This document shows positions 44,678-53,478 of a stretch of 64,000 nucleotides of DNA, piece after piece (the stretch's first letter is position 1; each line of letters starts with the position of its first letter). The translations under genes and the position numbers were made by a program. The notes beneath the pieces are model-generated. The model was not told where the DNA came from, ran no database searches, and worked only from the letters and a program-made list of their open reading frames with translations. Origin of the DNA: Phytohabitans rumicis (GTDB lineage Bacteria; Actinomycetota; Actinomycetes; Mycobacteriales; Micromonosporaceae); NCBI RefSeq assembly GCF_011764445.1, contig NZ_BLPG01000001.1, forward strand, positions 8,981,316-9,045,315, in the 5' to 3' direction.

Positions 44678-45711
44678 TGGGAGGGTTCGAGGCGTTCGCG
44701 GTCGGCGGTGCGGCCGAGGGCGGCCAGCCGTGCGGTGTGCTCCAGGCGGTGGACTAGCAGCGAGCCGGCCGCGAATGCCGCCAGCGGTACGGCGATGAGC
44801 AGCGTCCACTGCACCGGTACCAGGTAGATCGGGTGTCCCATGTGCATGTTGGAGTACGCCCACCCCTCTAGGGTGTACTCGACGATGGCCGCGATCGCCG
44901 CGACCGGTGCCAGCAGGAGGGCGATCCGCCGCCACACCGGTCCGGGCAGGGTGAACGCGGCAAGCGCGGCGGCGACCGCGCCCACCACGACGGCCGCGAG
45001 CATCAGGTACAGGACGGTCTCCGACGTGCTCTCGAAGCCGTACCACATGTAGGACACCCCGCCGCCGTCCTCGAACATGGAGACGCGCTGGTGCCGGTTG
45101 ACGACGGTCATGGTGTGGATCAGGCCGACGCCCGCGACGAACGCGACCAGCCGGGGCGCCCGCAGCACCGCAAGCGCGCGCCGGGGCGGGGCCGGCACGG
45201 TCAGCGCGGCCGCGGCGACCACGCCGAGCGCGAACGGCCAAAGCGTCTGGATCGTGGATACCGGATCGGTGTCGTACCGCCCGGCGAGGAGTGCGGCCTC
45301 ACCCACGACGGTGGCCCACGCGAGCACGGCGCCGACGCGGCGCAGGCCGGCCGCCGCGGCGAGCACCACCGCGCCCCAGTCGGCGGCGCGCAGGTAGAGC
45401 TCGGGTGCCAGGCCGAAGGGGTCGAAGAGCCGGACGATCCGCTGGGACACCAGCACCAGCGCGGCGAGCAGGCCGAACACGGCGGCCGCGTCGACCCAAG
45501 ACGGGTTGGCGAAGCCCGGGACCGCGGCCCGCAGGCGGGCGCCCAGCCCAGACGCGATCAGGTTGGCCGACTCGCCGAGCGTCGGGCGCCGCTGGCCGGG
45601 CTCCGCGCCGGCGACCAGGACGGCGAGCATCTCCTCCTCGTACACCCTGCGGTGCGACCACGGGTACCAGGCCAGCAGCCGCCGGTAGCGGCTCTCCAAC
45701 TCGTCGCTCAC
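44674..45711 (-). CDS. Membrane protein, partner of PadR regulator
   Basis: 345 residues. A cytoplasmic N-terminal helix region (ESRYRRLLAWYPWSHRRVYE) matches proteins often found beside PadR regulators; a series of eight or so membrane helices follows (for example VFGLLAALVLVSQRI, LVAFVAGVGLIHTMTVV, LLIAVPLAAFAAGSLLV). No catalytic motif. The start overlaps the padR stop (ATGA), so the pair is co-translated. Probably an envelope or stress-related permease-like protein under PadR control; function unknown. Confidence 0.82.
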   Translation of the reverse strand: MSDELESRYRRLLAWYPWSHRRVYEEEMLAVLVAGAEPGQRRPTLGESANLIASGLGARLRAAVPGFANPSWVDAAAVFGLLAALVLVSQRIVRLFDPFGLAPELYLRAADWGAVVLAAAAGLRRVGAVLAWATVVGEAALLAGRYDTDPVSTIQTLWPFALGVVAAAALTVPAPPRRALAVLRAPRLVAFVAGVGLIHTMTVVNRHQRVSMFEDGGGVSYMWYGFESTSETVLYLMLAAVVVGAVAAALAAFTLPGPVWRRIALLLAPVAAIAAIVEYTLEGWAYSNMHMGHPIYLVPVQWTLLIAVPLAAFAAGSLLVHRLEHTARLAALGRTADRERLEPSQ

Positions 45712-46028
45712 GCCGTCCCCTCCGCGAAGAGGCGCAGCCGCGCGGCGGCGGCGTTGGCGTTGCGACGCAGCCGGGCGGTCTCGTCGGCCAGCCGCTCGGC
45801 GCCCAGCCCGGTCAGCCGGTAGTAGCGGCGCAGCCGGGACTGCACCACCTCCTCCCGGTCGACCTCGATGAGGCCGTCGGTGCGCAGCCGGTCGAGCACC
45901 CCGTACAGCGTGCCGGCGCGCAGCCGCACCCGCCCCTCCGAGATGCGCAGGACATCCTCGACCACCCCGTACCCGTGCTGCGGTTCGCCCGCGAGCGCGG
46001 TGAGGATGAGGAAGGTCTGTTCGTTCAT
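45708..46028 (-). CDS. PadR-family transcriptional regulator
   Basis: 106 residues. Winged HTH: MNEQTFLILTALAGEPQHGY, VRLRAGTLYGVLDRLRTDGL, then RRYYRLTGLGAERLADET. Start at 46028; an in-frame ATG 24 bp upstream would run into the operator. It probably represses itself and the downstream membrane-protein gene through the GTATATA dyad just upstream. Confidence 0.92.
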   Translation of the reverse strand: MNEQTFLILTALAGEPQHGYGVVEDVLRISEGRVRLRAGTLYGVLDRLRTDGLIEVDREEVVQSRLRRYYRLTGLGAERLADETARLRRNANAAAARLRLFAEGTA

Positions 46029-46036
46029 GCGCGGAA

Positions 46037-46061
46037 GTATATATCGCGACACGGTATATAC
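46037..46061. promoter_or_regulatory. PadR operator-like dyad
   Basis: GTATATA (46037-46043) and TATATAC (46055-46061) with 11-bp spacer, 9 bp upstream of the padR ATG. AT-rich dyads of this kind are typical PadR sites. Coordinates may be off by one. Confidence 0.65.
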
Positions 46062-46076
46062 CTAGAGAGGCGCGTT

Positions 46077-46616
46077 CTAGGGATGACTCATCACCAGCAC
46101 GCCGTGCGCCGGGCCGCCGATCGCCTGGTAGAGGTGGGGGACGTCGCCGGGAAACCGGATGAAGTCTCCCGGTCCCAGTTCCACTGGCGCTGAGAGCGGC
46201 CCGGTCCGCAGTCGCCCGGCGGTGACGAGCAGCGACTCGATCACGCCGGGCGGATGCGGGTCGGCGTGCCGGGCCACGGTGGCGAAGTCCACCTCGTACA
46301 ACTCGGCGAGCCGGTGCCCGCGTACCCGATCAAGCAGGCGCGCGGACACCGCGCCCTCCACGCGCGTGCCGTGACCGGCGCGGATGACCTCGACCGGGGT
46401 CCGGGGCCGCTCGTCGATGAGGTCGCCGAGCGCGGCGCCGAGCGCGTCCGCGAGCGCGTAGAGCGTGTCGATCGTCGGGTTGCCGCGGCCCGCCTCCAGG
46501 TTGGTCAGCGTGGCCCGGCCGACGCCGCTGCGCTCGGCCAGGGCCACGACCGACAGACCGCGGTTTTCGCGGAGTGTGCGCAGGTTTGCGGCGATCCTGG
46601 CCGCGGGCTCGGTCAT
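46077..46616 (-). CDS. XRE-cupin transcriptional regulator
   Basis: 179 residues. N-terminal XRE HTH: NLRTLRENRGLSVVALAERS, GVGRATLTNLEAGRGNPTID; C-terminal cupin (ELGPGDFIRFPGDVPHLYQA, GVLVMSHP) that senses a small molecule. It is divergent from an aminotransferase gene, with only 19 bp between the two start codons, filled by a perfect palindrome. This layout predicts control of the aminotransferase, probably in amino-acid metabolism. Confidence 0.92.
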   Translation of the reverse strand: MTEPAARIAANLRTLRENRGLSVVALAERSGVGRATLTNLEAGRGNPTIDTLYALADALGAALGDLIDERPRTPVEVIRAGHGTRVEGAVSARLLDRVRGHRLAELYEVDFATVARHADPHPPGVIESLLVTAGRLRTGPLSAPVELGPGDFIRFPGDVPHLYQAIGGPAHGVLVMSHP

Positions 46617-46632
46617 GCCTACTATAGTAGGC
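46617..46632. promoter_or_regulatory. Perfect 16-bp palindrome between divergent starts
   Basis: GCCTACTATAGTAGGC lies directly between the XRE-cupin start (46616) and the aminotransferase start (46636). It is the likely operator of the XRE protein and overlaps the space for both -10 elements (TACTAT/ATAGTA). Confidence 0.75.
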
Positions 46633-46635
46633 ACC

Positions 46636-47829
46636 ATGGCTACTTCAGGAGTCAGGCCCGCCCGTCGGATGGAGGCCGTCCGCGGCTTCGGCATCGACAA
46701 GGTGGCCCACAGTGCCGACCGCATCACCGGGCGCTGGCCCGTGCTGCGGCTGGAAAACCTCGACACCGACCTGCCGCTGCCGCCCGAGGCCGTGCCGGTC
46801 ACCGCGGCCGCGCTCACCACGCCGCCGGCCAACTCGTGGCTGCCGTTCACCGGCGACGAGGACCTGCGCGCCGCCATCGCCGACGTGCTCGCCGACCGCG
46901 CCGGCCACCGGTACGACCCCGGCGACGAGGTCGTGGTGACCAGCGGCGGCACCGAGGCGGCGCTGGACTGCCTGCTGGCCACCATCGACCCCGGCGACGA
47001 GGTGGTGCTGACCGACCCGACGTACGCCGGCCTGGTCAACCGGGTCCGGCTGGTCGGCGGCGTGCCGCGGTTCGTGCCCTACCTCGTCGTCGACGGCGAG
47101 TGGCGCCTCGACCGGGACGCGCTGGCCGCCGCCGTCGGCCCGAAGACTCGCGCGCTGCTGCTGATGAGCCCGTCCATGCCGTCCGGCGCCGTGCTCGACC
47201 ACGACGACTGGCGCGCGGTGTGCGACCTGTGCCGCGACCGCGACCTGATCCTCATCTACGACAGCGCGATGGAGTCGCTGCTCTTCGACGGCCGCGAGCT
47301 GATCCACCCGGTGCGCGAGCCCGGGATGGCCGAGCGCACGCTGGTGATCGGCTCGCTGTCCAAGGAGTTCCGCATGATCGGGTGGCGGGTCGGCTGGGTC
47401 GCCGGCCCACGCTCCCTTGTGGAGCACGTCGGCTGGGCCCACGTCTACAACACCACCACGCCGGTCGGCATCGCTCGGGCCGCGGCCACCGCCGTACTGC
47501 GCGGCGACCACAAACACATAGCCACGAGCGCCGCCGAGCTACAGCGCCGCCGCGACACCATCCTGAGTGGACTGTCCGGCTTGCCTTTGGTACGCCCAGG
47601 GGGCGGCTGGTCGTTGCTGCTCGACACGGTCGCGCTCGGGGTGGATCCGGCCGACGCCTCGCGGGCGCTGCTGCGCGAGGGCGCGGTGGCGGCCACCCCG
47701 ATGACCGGCTGGGGCGACGCGGTGGCCGCCCGGCACGTCCGCTTCGTCTTCAGCGCCGAGCCGGTCGACCGCCTCGCCACCTTGCCCGAGCGCCTGGCGG
47801 CCGCGGGCCTGGCTCCCCGCAACGGGTGA
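46636..47829 (+). CDS. PLP-dependent class I/II aminotransferase
   Basis: 397 residues, fold-type I. PLP-site features: VTSGGTEAALDCLLATIDPG, SPSMPSGAVLDHDDW (Asn of the usual NPxNPTG is replaced), DLILIYDSAMESLLFDG (Asp/Tyr), Schiff-base Lys in GSLSKEFRMIGWRVGWVAGP (about residue 244). C-terminal Arg region ARHVRFVFSAEP. Substrate not predictable. Regulated by the divergent XRE-cupin protein. The ATG at 46669 (MEAVRGFGIDKVAH) is an alternative start that would leave more promoter room. Confidence 0.9.
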   Translation: MATSGVRPARRMEAVRGFGIDKVAHSADRITGRWPVLRLENLDTDLPLPPEAVPVTAAALTTPPANSWLPFTGDEDLRAAIADVLADRAGHRYDPGDEVVVTSGGTEAALDCLLATIDPGDEVVLTDPTYAGLVNRVRLVGGVPRFVPYLVVDGEWRLDRDALAAAVGPKTRALLLMSPSMPSGAVLDHDDWRAVCDLCRDRDLILIYDSAMESLLFDGRELIHPVREPGMAERTLVIGSLSKEFRMIGWRVGWVAGPRSLVEHVGWAHVYNTTTPVGIARAAATAVLRGDHKHIATSAAELQRRRDTILSGLSGLPLVRPGGGWSLLLDTVALGVDPADASRALLREGAVAATPMTGWGDAVAARHVRFVFSAEPVDRLATLPERLAAAGLAPRNG

Positions 47830-47883
47830 CACAAGGCCGACAGAAGGTTGCGATCAGATCGGTGGATCCGGTAGCCGTTTAGC

Positions 47884-50616
47884 GTGCTGGACTGGGTCAG
47901 GGATCACAAGTGGAGCGTCGGCGACATCCTGGCGCTCCTGGCTCTGGTCGTCGCGGTCGTCGGGCTCGTCGCCGCCCCTGGCCGCCGCGCGATCGGGCGC
48001 TGGTGGCGCGCCGGGATGCTTCGGGCCGGGCGCCCGCAGCACCGGTACGCCTCCTGGTTCGTCAAGACGTGGGGCGTCTACGACAACCCGTACCTGGAGG
48101 ACAAGGAGGACCTGGACCTCACCCGGACGTTCGTCTCGCTCTCCTTCCACGACCCGGACGCCGACCGCGAGGTGCGTGCCGTCGCCACCCACGTACTCGC
48201 CGACCGGGCTGCCGGCAATATGGTCATCGAGGGTGACCCCGGCTCGGGAAAGTCCACATTGCTCAAGGCGTACGGGGTTGGCGTGCTCCGGCCGCGGCCC
48301 GGCGTCCACCGGCCCCGGCCGGCCTCGGTCGACCTGCCGTTTCTCGTCCAGCTCCGTAAGTTCTCCCGCTACCTGGAGCACTCCGGCGGGCTGGCCGACT
48401 ATCTGGTCAGCGAGATCCTGGTGTCGGGCGCCGGCATGGACCCGGACGAGGCCGGCAGGTTCCTCGCCTACCTGCTCGAACGCGGCCAGGTCGTCGTCAT
48501 GCTCGACGGGCTCGACGAGGTCACCGACGACCGGCAGCAGGCGGTGCTGGAGGCCGTCTACCGGTTCACAAAGGACAGCAACCGGGACCGGCCCACCTAT
48601 CTGGCGCGCATCATTGTGACCTGCCGCAAGCAGAACTTCCGGGAACTGCGCGAGCAGTGGATCGGCCCGATCGCCGACCGGGTCTGCACGCTCGCGCCGC
48701 TGCGCAACTCGGAGGTGTTCAGCTACCTCAACGCGCTGCGGTCGAAGTTCAAGACGGCCGACGGGCCGGAGAGCTTCCTGCAGGCGGTGCGCGCGTCCGG
48801 CACGCTCGACCTGCACCGCACGCCGCTGGTGCTGGCCATGTCCGTGGGCCTGTACGCCCGCAAGGACTACTACGAGATCCCCAGCTCGATCGCCGAGCTG
48901 TACCAGACGATGATCAAGGAAATGCTGGACCGGCACCGGTTCAAACGGGACCCGGTTGGGAACGCGCTCCGCTTCCCGGTGGGCGACAAGTACCGGCTGC
49001 TGCGCGAGTTCGCGCTCGCCTCCGCGCGCGAGCCGGCCGGCTTCGACGAGTTCGAGAAGACCGCCCTCGTCAGGTTCGCCGAACAGTTGGCGCCGCACCT
49101 GGACAGCCTGGCCGAGCCGCGGGCGCTCGTCGACGAGATCGTCGACCGCTCGGGACTGCTCAGCGACGTCGTGGAGGGTAGGCGGTTCATCTTCGGGCAC
49201 CGCTCGATCCAGGAGCACCTGGTGGCCGAGGAGTTGCGGCTGTTGCCGGACGGCGCCGACGTCCTGGTCGGCCGGGCGACCGACGCGCAGTGGCGGCAGG
49301 TGATCCTGTTCTACACCGCTGGCCTGGAGCAGCGGTCCGCCAACGACTTCCTGCCCCGGCTGTCCGCCGTGGACCCCGCGCTGGCCGGGCACTGCCTCGG
49401 CCGGGCGAAGGCGTCCGACGGCGTGGCCACCGCCATCCTGGACCGGCTGACGCCGGACGGTGACGAGCAGCACCTGTCCGCGCTGATCGCCGCCACCATC
49501 TCGCCCCGGGCCAGCGTGCAGGAGATGGCCGTGCACCGGCTGGCGACGACGCTGACCGACCCGACCGTCGACCTGCGGGCGCTGCGCGATGACATCGATG
49601 GGCTGCTGCCGCTGCTGAGCGCCCTCGCCGGCACCAACGCGGCCCGCATCGCCGGCCTGGTGCCGCGCGTCATCTCCCGGGCGCCTGACGATCCTCGGTT
49701 GGTCGAGCCGCTGTGGCGGTGCCTCACCGCACCCGGCATCGAGGCGCAGCCCGAGTGCGCGACGCTGATCAGCCGGCTGCTGACCCTGGTCATGGACCCG
49801 GACGGCTTCGCCGAGCTGATCCGCCTGGACCCGTACGAGCGGGCCTTCCTCACCCCCGCGATCCGCGGGCTGGCGTACCCGTTCACCGACGGCCTCCCGG
49901 TCACCAGCAACCTGGTCACCCTGCTGGCCTGGGCGGAGTACCTGAAGGTGACCCCGCCCGAGCCCAACCGCTTCTACGAGGCGCGTGCGGCCGGGCGGCT
50001 CGGGCGCGTGGAGCGGGATCGCGCCCGGTCGGTGTCCTTCTCGCTCTTCTGGCCGGGCCGCGTCGGTTCGGTGGTCGGGAGCCTGGCGGCCCTCGCCGGC
50101 ACGGTCGCCGTGCTGGCGATCGACTGGCGCGTGCTCGTGCGGCCGTTTGGCTGGTGGTCCCTCCTGCTCCACATCGGGCTGGCGGGCGTCGCGTTCGGCG
50201 TCTTCGTCGCTCTGGGCACTTGGACGGACAACACGGCCAAGGGGTCGTGGCCGCGGCGGTACTTCGGGGTGCCAGAGTTAGCGGAGTCGGGGCACTGGTT
50301 GAGGGTGACGGAAGGTTGGAATCTGTCGGACGTAGTAAGCATCATCGTCTTCCTCGGCGCGCTTCCCCTCACCTACGCCGTGGCGCTGGCGCCGGTGGCC
50401 TCGTGGTCGCTTGCCGCTCACGTCGCGCTGGCGACACTCGGGCCGCTGCTGCTGTACTGGTTGCCGCTCATGAGCCTGTGCTCGCGGGCCGTCCGGTTCC
50501 ACCCGTACCGGCCTAACCCGTGCATCGACATGTACGACGATCCGCGCAGCCGGCACTGGCTGGTGCCTGAGCGGCCGATCCGGACGGGATACCGTTGTGA
50601 TCATGACGGCGCCTGA
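47884..50616 (+). CDS. Membrane-anchored NACHT NTPase
   Basis: 910 residues, GTG start. N-terminal helix (ILALLALVVAVVGLVAAPG, about 15-33), then a NACHT NTPase: Walker A VIEGDPGSGKSTLLKAYG (about 115-132), Walker B VVVMLDGLDEVTDD (about 203-216), sensor-like IIVTCRKQNF, then RSIQEHLVAEELRLL of the winged/helical part. An alpha-helical middle follows, and four C-terminal helices (SLAALAGTVAVLAI, LLLHIGLAGVAFGVFVAL, IIVFLGALPLTYAVAL, ATLGPLLLYWLPLM). No effector domain is recognisable; the membrane segments themselves could be the output. NACHT proteins act as triggered oligomerising switches, some in phage defence. The 3' end overlaps the GNAT gene. Confidence 0.9.
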   Translation: MLDWVRDHKWSVGDILALLALVVAVVGLVAAPGRRAIGRWWRAGMLRAGRPQHRYASWFVKTWGVYDNPYLEDKEDLDLTRTFVSLSFHDPDADREVRAVATHVLADRAAGNMVIEGDPGSGKSTLLKAYGVGVLRPRPGVHRPRPASVDLPFLVQLRKFSRYLEHSGGLADYLVSEILVSGAGMDPDEAGRFLAYLLERGQVVVMLDGLDEVTDDRQQAVLEAVYRFTKDSNRDRPTYLARIIVTCRKQNFRELREQWIGPIADRVCTLAPLRNSEVFSYLNALRSKFKTADGPESFLQAVRASGTLDLHRTPLVLAMSVGLYARKDYYEIPSSIAELYQTMIKEMLDRHRFKRDPVGNALRFPVGDKYRLLREFALASAREPAGFDEFEKTALVRFAEQLAPHLDSLAEPRALVDEIVDRSGLLSDVVEGRRFIFGHRSIQEHLVAEELRLLPDGADVLVGRATDAQWRQVILFYTAGLEQRSANDFLPRLSAVDPALAGHCLGRAKASDGVATAILDRLTPDGDEQHLSALIAATISPRASVQEMAVHRLATTLTDPTVDLRALRDDIDGLLPLLSALAGTNAARIAGLVPRVISRAPDDPRLVEPLWRCLTAPGIEAQPECATLISRLLTLVMDPDGFAELIRLDPYERAFLTPAIRGLAYPFTDGLPVTSNLVTLLAWAEYLKVTPPEPNRFYEARAAGRLGRVERDRARSVSFSLFWPGRVGSVVGSLAALAGTVAVLAIDWRVLVRPFGWWSLLLHIGLAGVAFGVFVALGTWTDNTAKGSWPRRYFGVPELAESGHWLRVTEGWNLSDVVSIIVFLGALPLTYAVALAPVASWSLAAHVALATLGPLLLYWLPLMSLCSRAVRFHPYRPNPCIDMYDDPRSRHWLVPERPIRTGYRCDHDGA

Positions 50617-51181
50617 CATCACCGTGGCCACCCGGGCGGACCGCGAGCGCGCGATGGGCTCGCTGGTGGCCGCGTTCGCGCACGACCCGGTCCTGCGGTA
50701 CCTGTTCCCCGAGGAGGACACCTACCCGGCGTACGCGGCCGCCTTCTTCGGGCACCTCTTCGACAAGCGGGTGGACCGGGGCACGATCTGGACGGTCGAG
50801 CGCGGCGCGGCGCTGGCCATGTGGGACGCGCCCGACGCCCCGACCGGTGAGCCGGACAGCGACGACCTCGCGGCCCAGCTCCCGCCGGACGCGCTGGCCC
50901 GCGTCGAGGCGTACGACGAGGCGGTGCACGGGGCCCTGCCCGGCGGCCCGTTCTGGTACCTCGGGGTGCTGGGCACGCACCCGGAGCGGGCCGGGCGCCG
51001 CTGGGGCCACGCCGTCATGGCGGCCGGGCTGCGGCGCGCCGCGCAGGACGGGTTGCCGGCGGTGCTGGAGACCAGCAACCCCGGCAACGTCGAGGTCTAC
51101 AAGCGCGCCGGCTTCGAGGTGGTCCGCACCGTCTCGGCCGATCCGCTGACGATCTGGATCATGCGGCGGCCGGCCGCCTGA
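50603..51181 (+). CDS. GNAT N-acetyltransferase
   Basis: 192 residues from ATG 50603 (a GTG six bases earlier is possible). Acetyl-CoA region: WYLGVLGTHPERAGRRWGHA and ETSNPGNVEVYKRAGFEVV. It begins 14 bp inside the NACHT gene, so translation is likely coupled. It may be an ordinary small-molecule acetyltransferase or a functional partner of the NACHT protein; the acceptor is unknown. Confidence 0.88.
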   Translation: MTAPDITVATRADRERAMGSLVAAFAHDPVLRYLFPEEDTYPAYAAAFFGHLFDKRVDRGTIWTVERGAALAMWDAPDAPTGEPDSDDLAAQLPPDALARVEAYDEAVHGALPGGPFWYLGVLGTHPERAGRRWGHAVMAAGLRRAAQDGLPAVLETSNPGNVEVYKRAGFEVVRTVSADPLTIWIMRRPAA

Positions 51182-52144
51182 TCACGCGGTCAACTGTCCG
51201 AGCGCGACCCGGGCCTGGCGGATCCACCAGTCGAGGTCGGCGCGGTGCCGGTCCCGCCGTTGCGGGTCGGCGTCGGTCGCCGCGTCGAGAGCCTTGTTCC
51301 AGCCGAACTCGACCAGCCCGCTCAGCAGGGCCAGGCGCAGGCCCGGCTCGTCGTGGCCCGCGCCGCACAGCTCGCGGAACTCGTCGATCGCCTCCTCGCG
51401 GGTGACGGCGAGGTTGGCCGCGCCGGCCCCGGCGAGCAGTTCCATCAGGTCCAGGGCCGGCGGCGCCCACCCGGCCAGGTTCCAGTCGAGCAGGACGACG
51501 CCGTCGCCGGTGAACGCGGTGTTCACCGGCCACAGGTCGCCGTGGATCAGGGTGTGTGGCCGCCGGGCGAGCGCGCCGACCAGCGGAGCCGGGTCGTCCA
51601 GCAGCGCCAGGACCGGGCCGGCCACGTCGGCGTCGGCCAGGTCCGCGAAGTGCGCCCAGCCCTCGATCACGGCGGCGGCCAGCGGAAACTCGGCGGCGAC
51701 CGGTCGCATCCGGGCCGGGGCGAAGAACGGGATCCGGGTCCGCAGCGGCAGCAGCGGGTCACCCGGCGCGTGAGCGCCCGCGCGGTGCACCGCGACCACG
51801 GTCGCGAGCAGCAGGGACACCTCGGCGCGGGTCAGCACCTTGTCCCAGCCGACGACGGCGGCGCCCAGGTCGCGCATGACGACGACGGTCTCCTCGCCGT
51901 CCCGCCAGCCGTCCACGATCGCGTGCGGCGCGCCGAGCCGGTCGAGCACGCCGTCGCGCCACAGGGCGTACTCGCGGCCCTCGATGTCGCCGGTGAGGCG
52001 GCGCCCGAGGTCGGCCGCGAAGGTGGTGCGCTTGACGATCAGCCGCCGGCCGTCGGCGAGGACGACCCGCTCCAGGGTGCCGCCGGAGCGCCCGTCGTGC
52101 TCGCTCAGCGGCGTACGGGACACCACAGTGTCCAAAATGCCCAC
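51182..52144 (-). CDS. APH-family phosphotransferase
   Basis: 320 residues from GTG 52144. Aminoglycoside phosphotransferase/choline-kinase fold: nucleotide-loop region RRLIVKRTTFAADLGRRLTG (Lys), catalytic loop TLIHGDLWPVNTAF (Asp), metal site VVLLDWNLAGWAPPALDLME. Substrate may be an antibiotic or a metabolite such as a kinase-type sugar alcohol; not predictable. Convergent with the GNAT gene, which ends exactly where this stop begins. A hairpin element lies upstream. Confidence 0.87.
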   Translation of the reverse strand: MGILDTVVSRTPLSEHDGRSGGTLERVVLADGRRLIVKRTTFAADLGRRLTGDIEGREYALWRDGVLDRLGAPHAIVDGWRDGEETVVVMRDLGAAVVGWDKVLTRAEVSLLLATVVAVHRAGAHAPGDPLLPLRTRIPFFAPARMRPVAAEFPLAAAVIEGWAHFADLADADVAGPVLALLDDPAPLVGALARRPHTLIHGDLWPVNTAFTGDGVVLLDWNLAGWAPPALDLMELLAGAGAANLAVTREEAIDEFRELCGAGHDEPGLRLALLSGLVEFGWNKALDAATDADPQRRDRHRADLDWWIRQARVALGQLTA

Positions 52145-52207
52145 CCTAAGATGATATGACCCTCGGTCCCCGCCGCACTCCATGCCCACAAGACCCCCGC
52201 CCGCGCC

Positions 52208-52326
52208 GATCAAGGACCTGCCCGCGCCGATCAAGGACCTGCCCGCCGATCAAGGGCAAACGGTCGTGGTTTGGAGATCAAAGCACGGCCGTTCGCCCTT
52301 GATCGACGCGAAAGTCCTTGATCGAC
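52208..52326. repeat. 57-bp hairpin element (copy 6) with two half-units
   Basis: Half-units GATCAAGGACCTGCCCGCGCC at 52208 and 52229 are nearly identical; hairpin 52248-52304 (left arm GGGCAAACGGTCGTG, loop GTTTGGAGATCAAAG, right arm CACGGCCGTTCGCCC), then GTCCTTGATCGACGG. Upstream of the phosphotransferase gene and downstream of the nuclease gene. Confidence 0.9.
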
Positions 52327-52393
52327 GGACCGGCGCGGACCGGCGCGGACCGGCGCCGCCGGGTGCGGACGGGTGCGGGGAGGGGCGGAGGGG

Positions 52394-53451
52394 TTAGAGG
52401 TCTAGGTCGATGCAGGCGGGGTCGTGGTCGGAGCCGTCGCCGCCGATCTGGGTACGGCGCATGACGTGCGCGCCGACCACCGGCAGGTCGGGGGTGGTCC
52501 AGATCTGGTCGAACAGGTGGAACGTGGTGACGCCCTTGGCCCGGTGCCGGTGGGTCCACATGTGGGCGCTGAGGTCGCCGAACGTGTCCGCCACCAGGGC
52601 GCCGTTGCGCTTCGGGCTGGGGATGGTGGTGCCGGCGCCGACCTGCTCGGCGAGCCCGACGTCGGCGAGCGGTGCCAGGGTGGGGGAGTCGGGCGCGTCG
52701 TTCATGTCGCCGGTCATCACGACCCGGCCGGTGAACCGCTGCCGGCGCAGGATCGTCCGGATCGCCTCGGACTGGCTGGTACGGCGTTCGGCGATGTTCT
52801 TCTTCTCGGCCTCGATCTCGGCGGGCGTCAGCCGGAACTCGTCGGCGATGAAGTTGCTCTTGAGGTGGTTGACGAAGATGCGCAGCGGCTTGCGGTCGGG
52901 CGCGGTCACCTCGGCCTGGAGTAGGTCCCGGCTGAACACCGCGTCGTCCACATTGGGGAAGAACCGCCACGAGCTGATCCGGGTGATCGGCAGGCGGGAG
53001 CAGATGGCCACGTCGATGCGGCGCCGGTCGTTGCCCTCGACCACGACCCGGTACGGGTACCGAACGTTCAGCGGCACGAGGTCGTCGCGGTGGAACGCGT
53101 CGAGGGCGTCCTGGTCCTCGACCTCCTGCAGGCACAGCACGTCCGCGTTCAGCGCCTTGATTCGTTGTGCGATCCAGGCGCGCGCCTTGGGGTCCTTGCC
53201 GCGCACCAGCCGCCCTGGAACGTGCGCAGCACGCCGGTCAGCGGGGTGCCGTCCGGGAGGGTCACGTCGACGACGTCCGGCGTGGGCACCGGCTGGTCGC
53301 TGGTGGCGGCGTGGTCGGCTACGCCGGCGGCCTCGGCACCGTCGACGTTCACCGAGGGAACCGCCGCGTCGGACACCGTGCGCGGTAGCTCGGTCTGGAA
53401 CGACCAACGGGAGAAGAGGTTGTTGGCGTTGAACGTCGCGATGCGGATCAT
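52394..53451 (-). CDS. Endonuclease/exonuclease/phosphatase-family enzyme, frameshifted
   Basis: About 352 residues after correction. EEP fold: MIRIATFNANNLFSRWSF, ADVLCLQEVEDQDALDAF (metal Glu), VVMTGDMNDAPDSP (Asp/Asn), GGDGSDHDPACIDLDL (terminal SDH motif). The frame breaks at VLRTFQG; one base in the run 53213-53215 gives RLVRGKDPKARAWIAQRI. Metal-dependent phosphodiesterase on nucleic acid or a phospholipid-like substrate. No signal peptide. Last gene on the minus strand after the catabolic operon, with its own 27-bp gap. Confidence 0.87.
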
Positions 53452-53478
53452 CCCTTTACGGTAGGGCGGTACGCCGCC

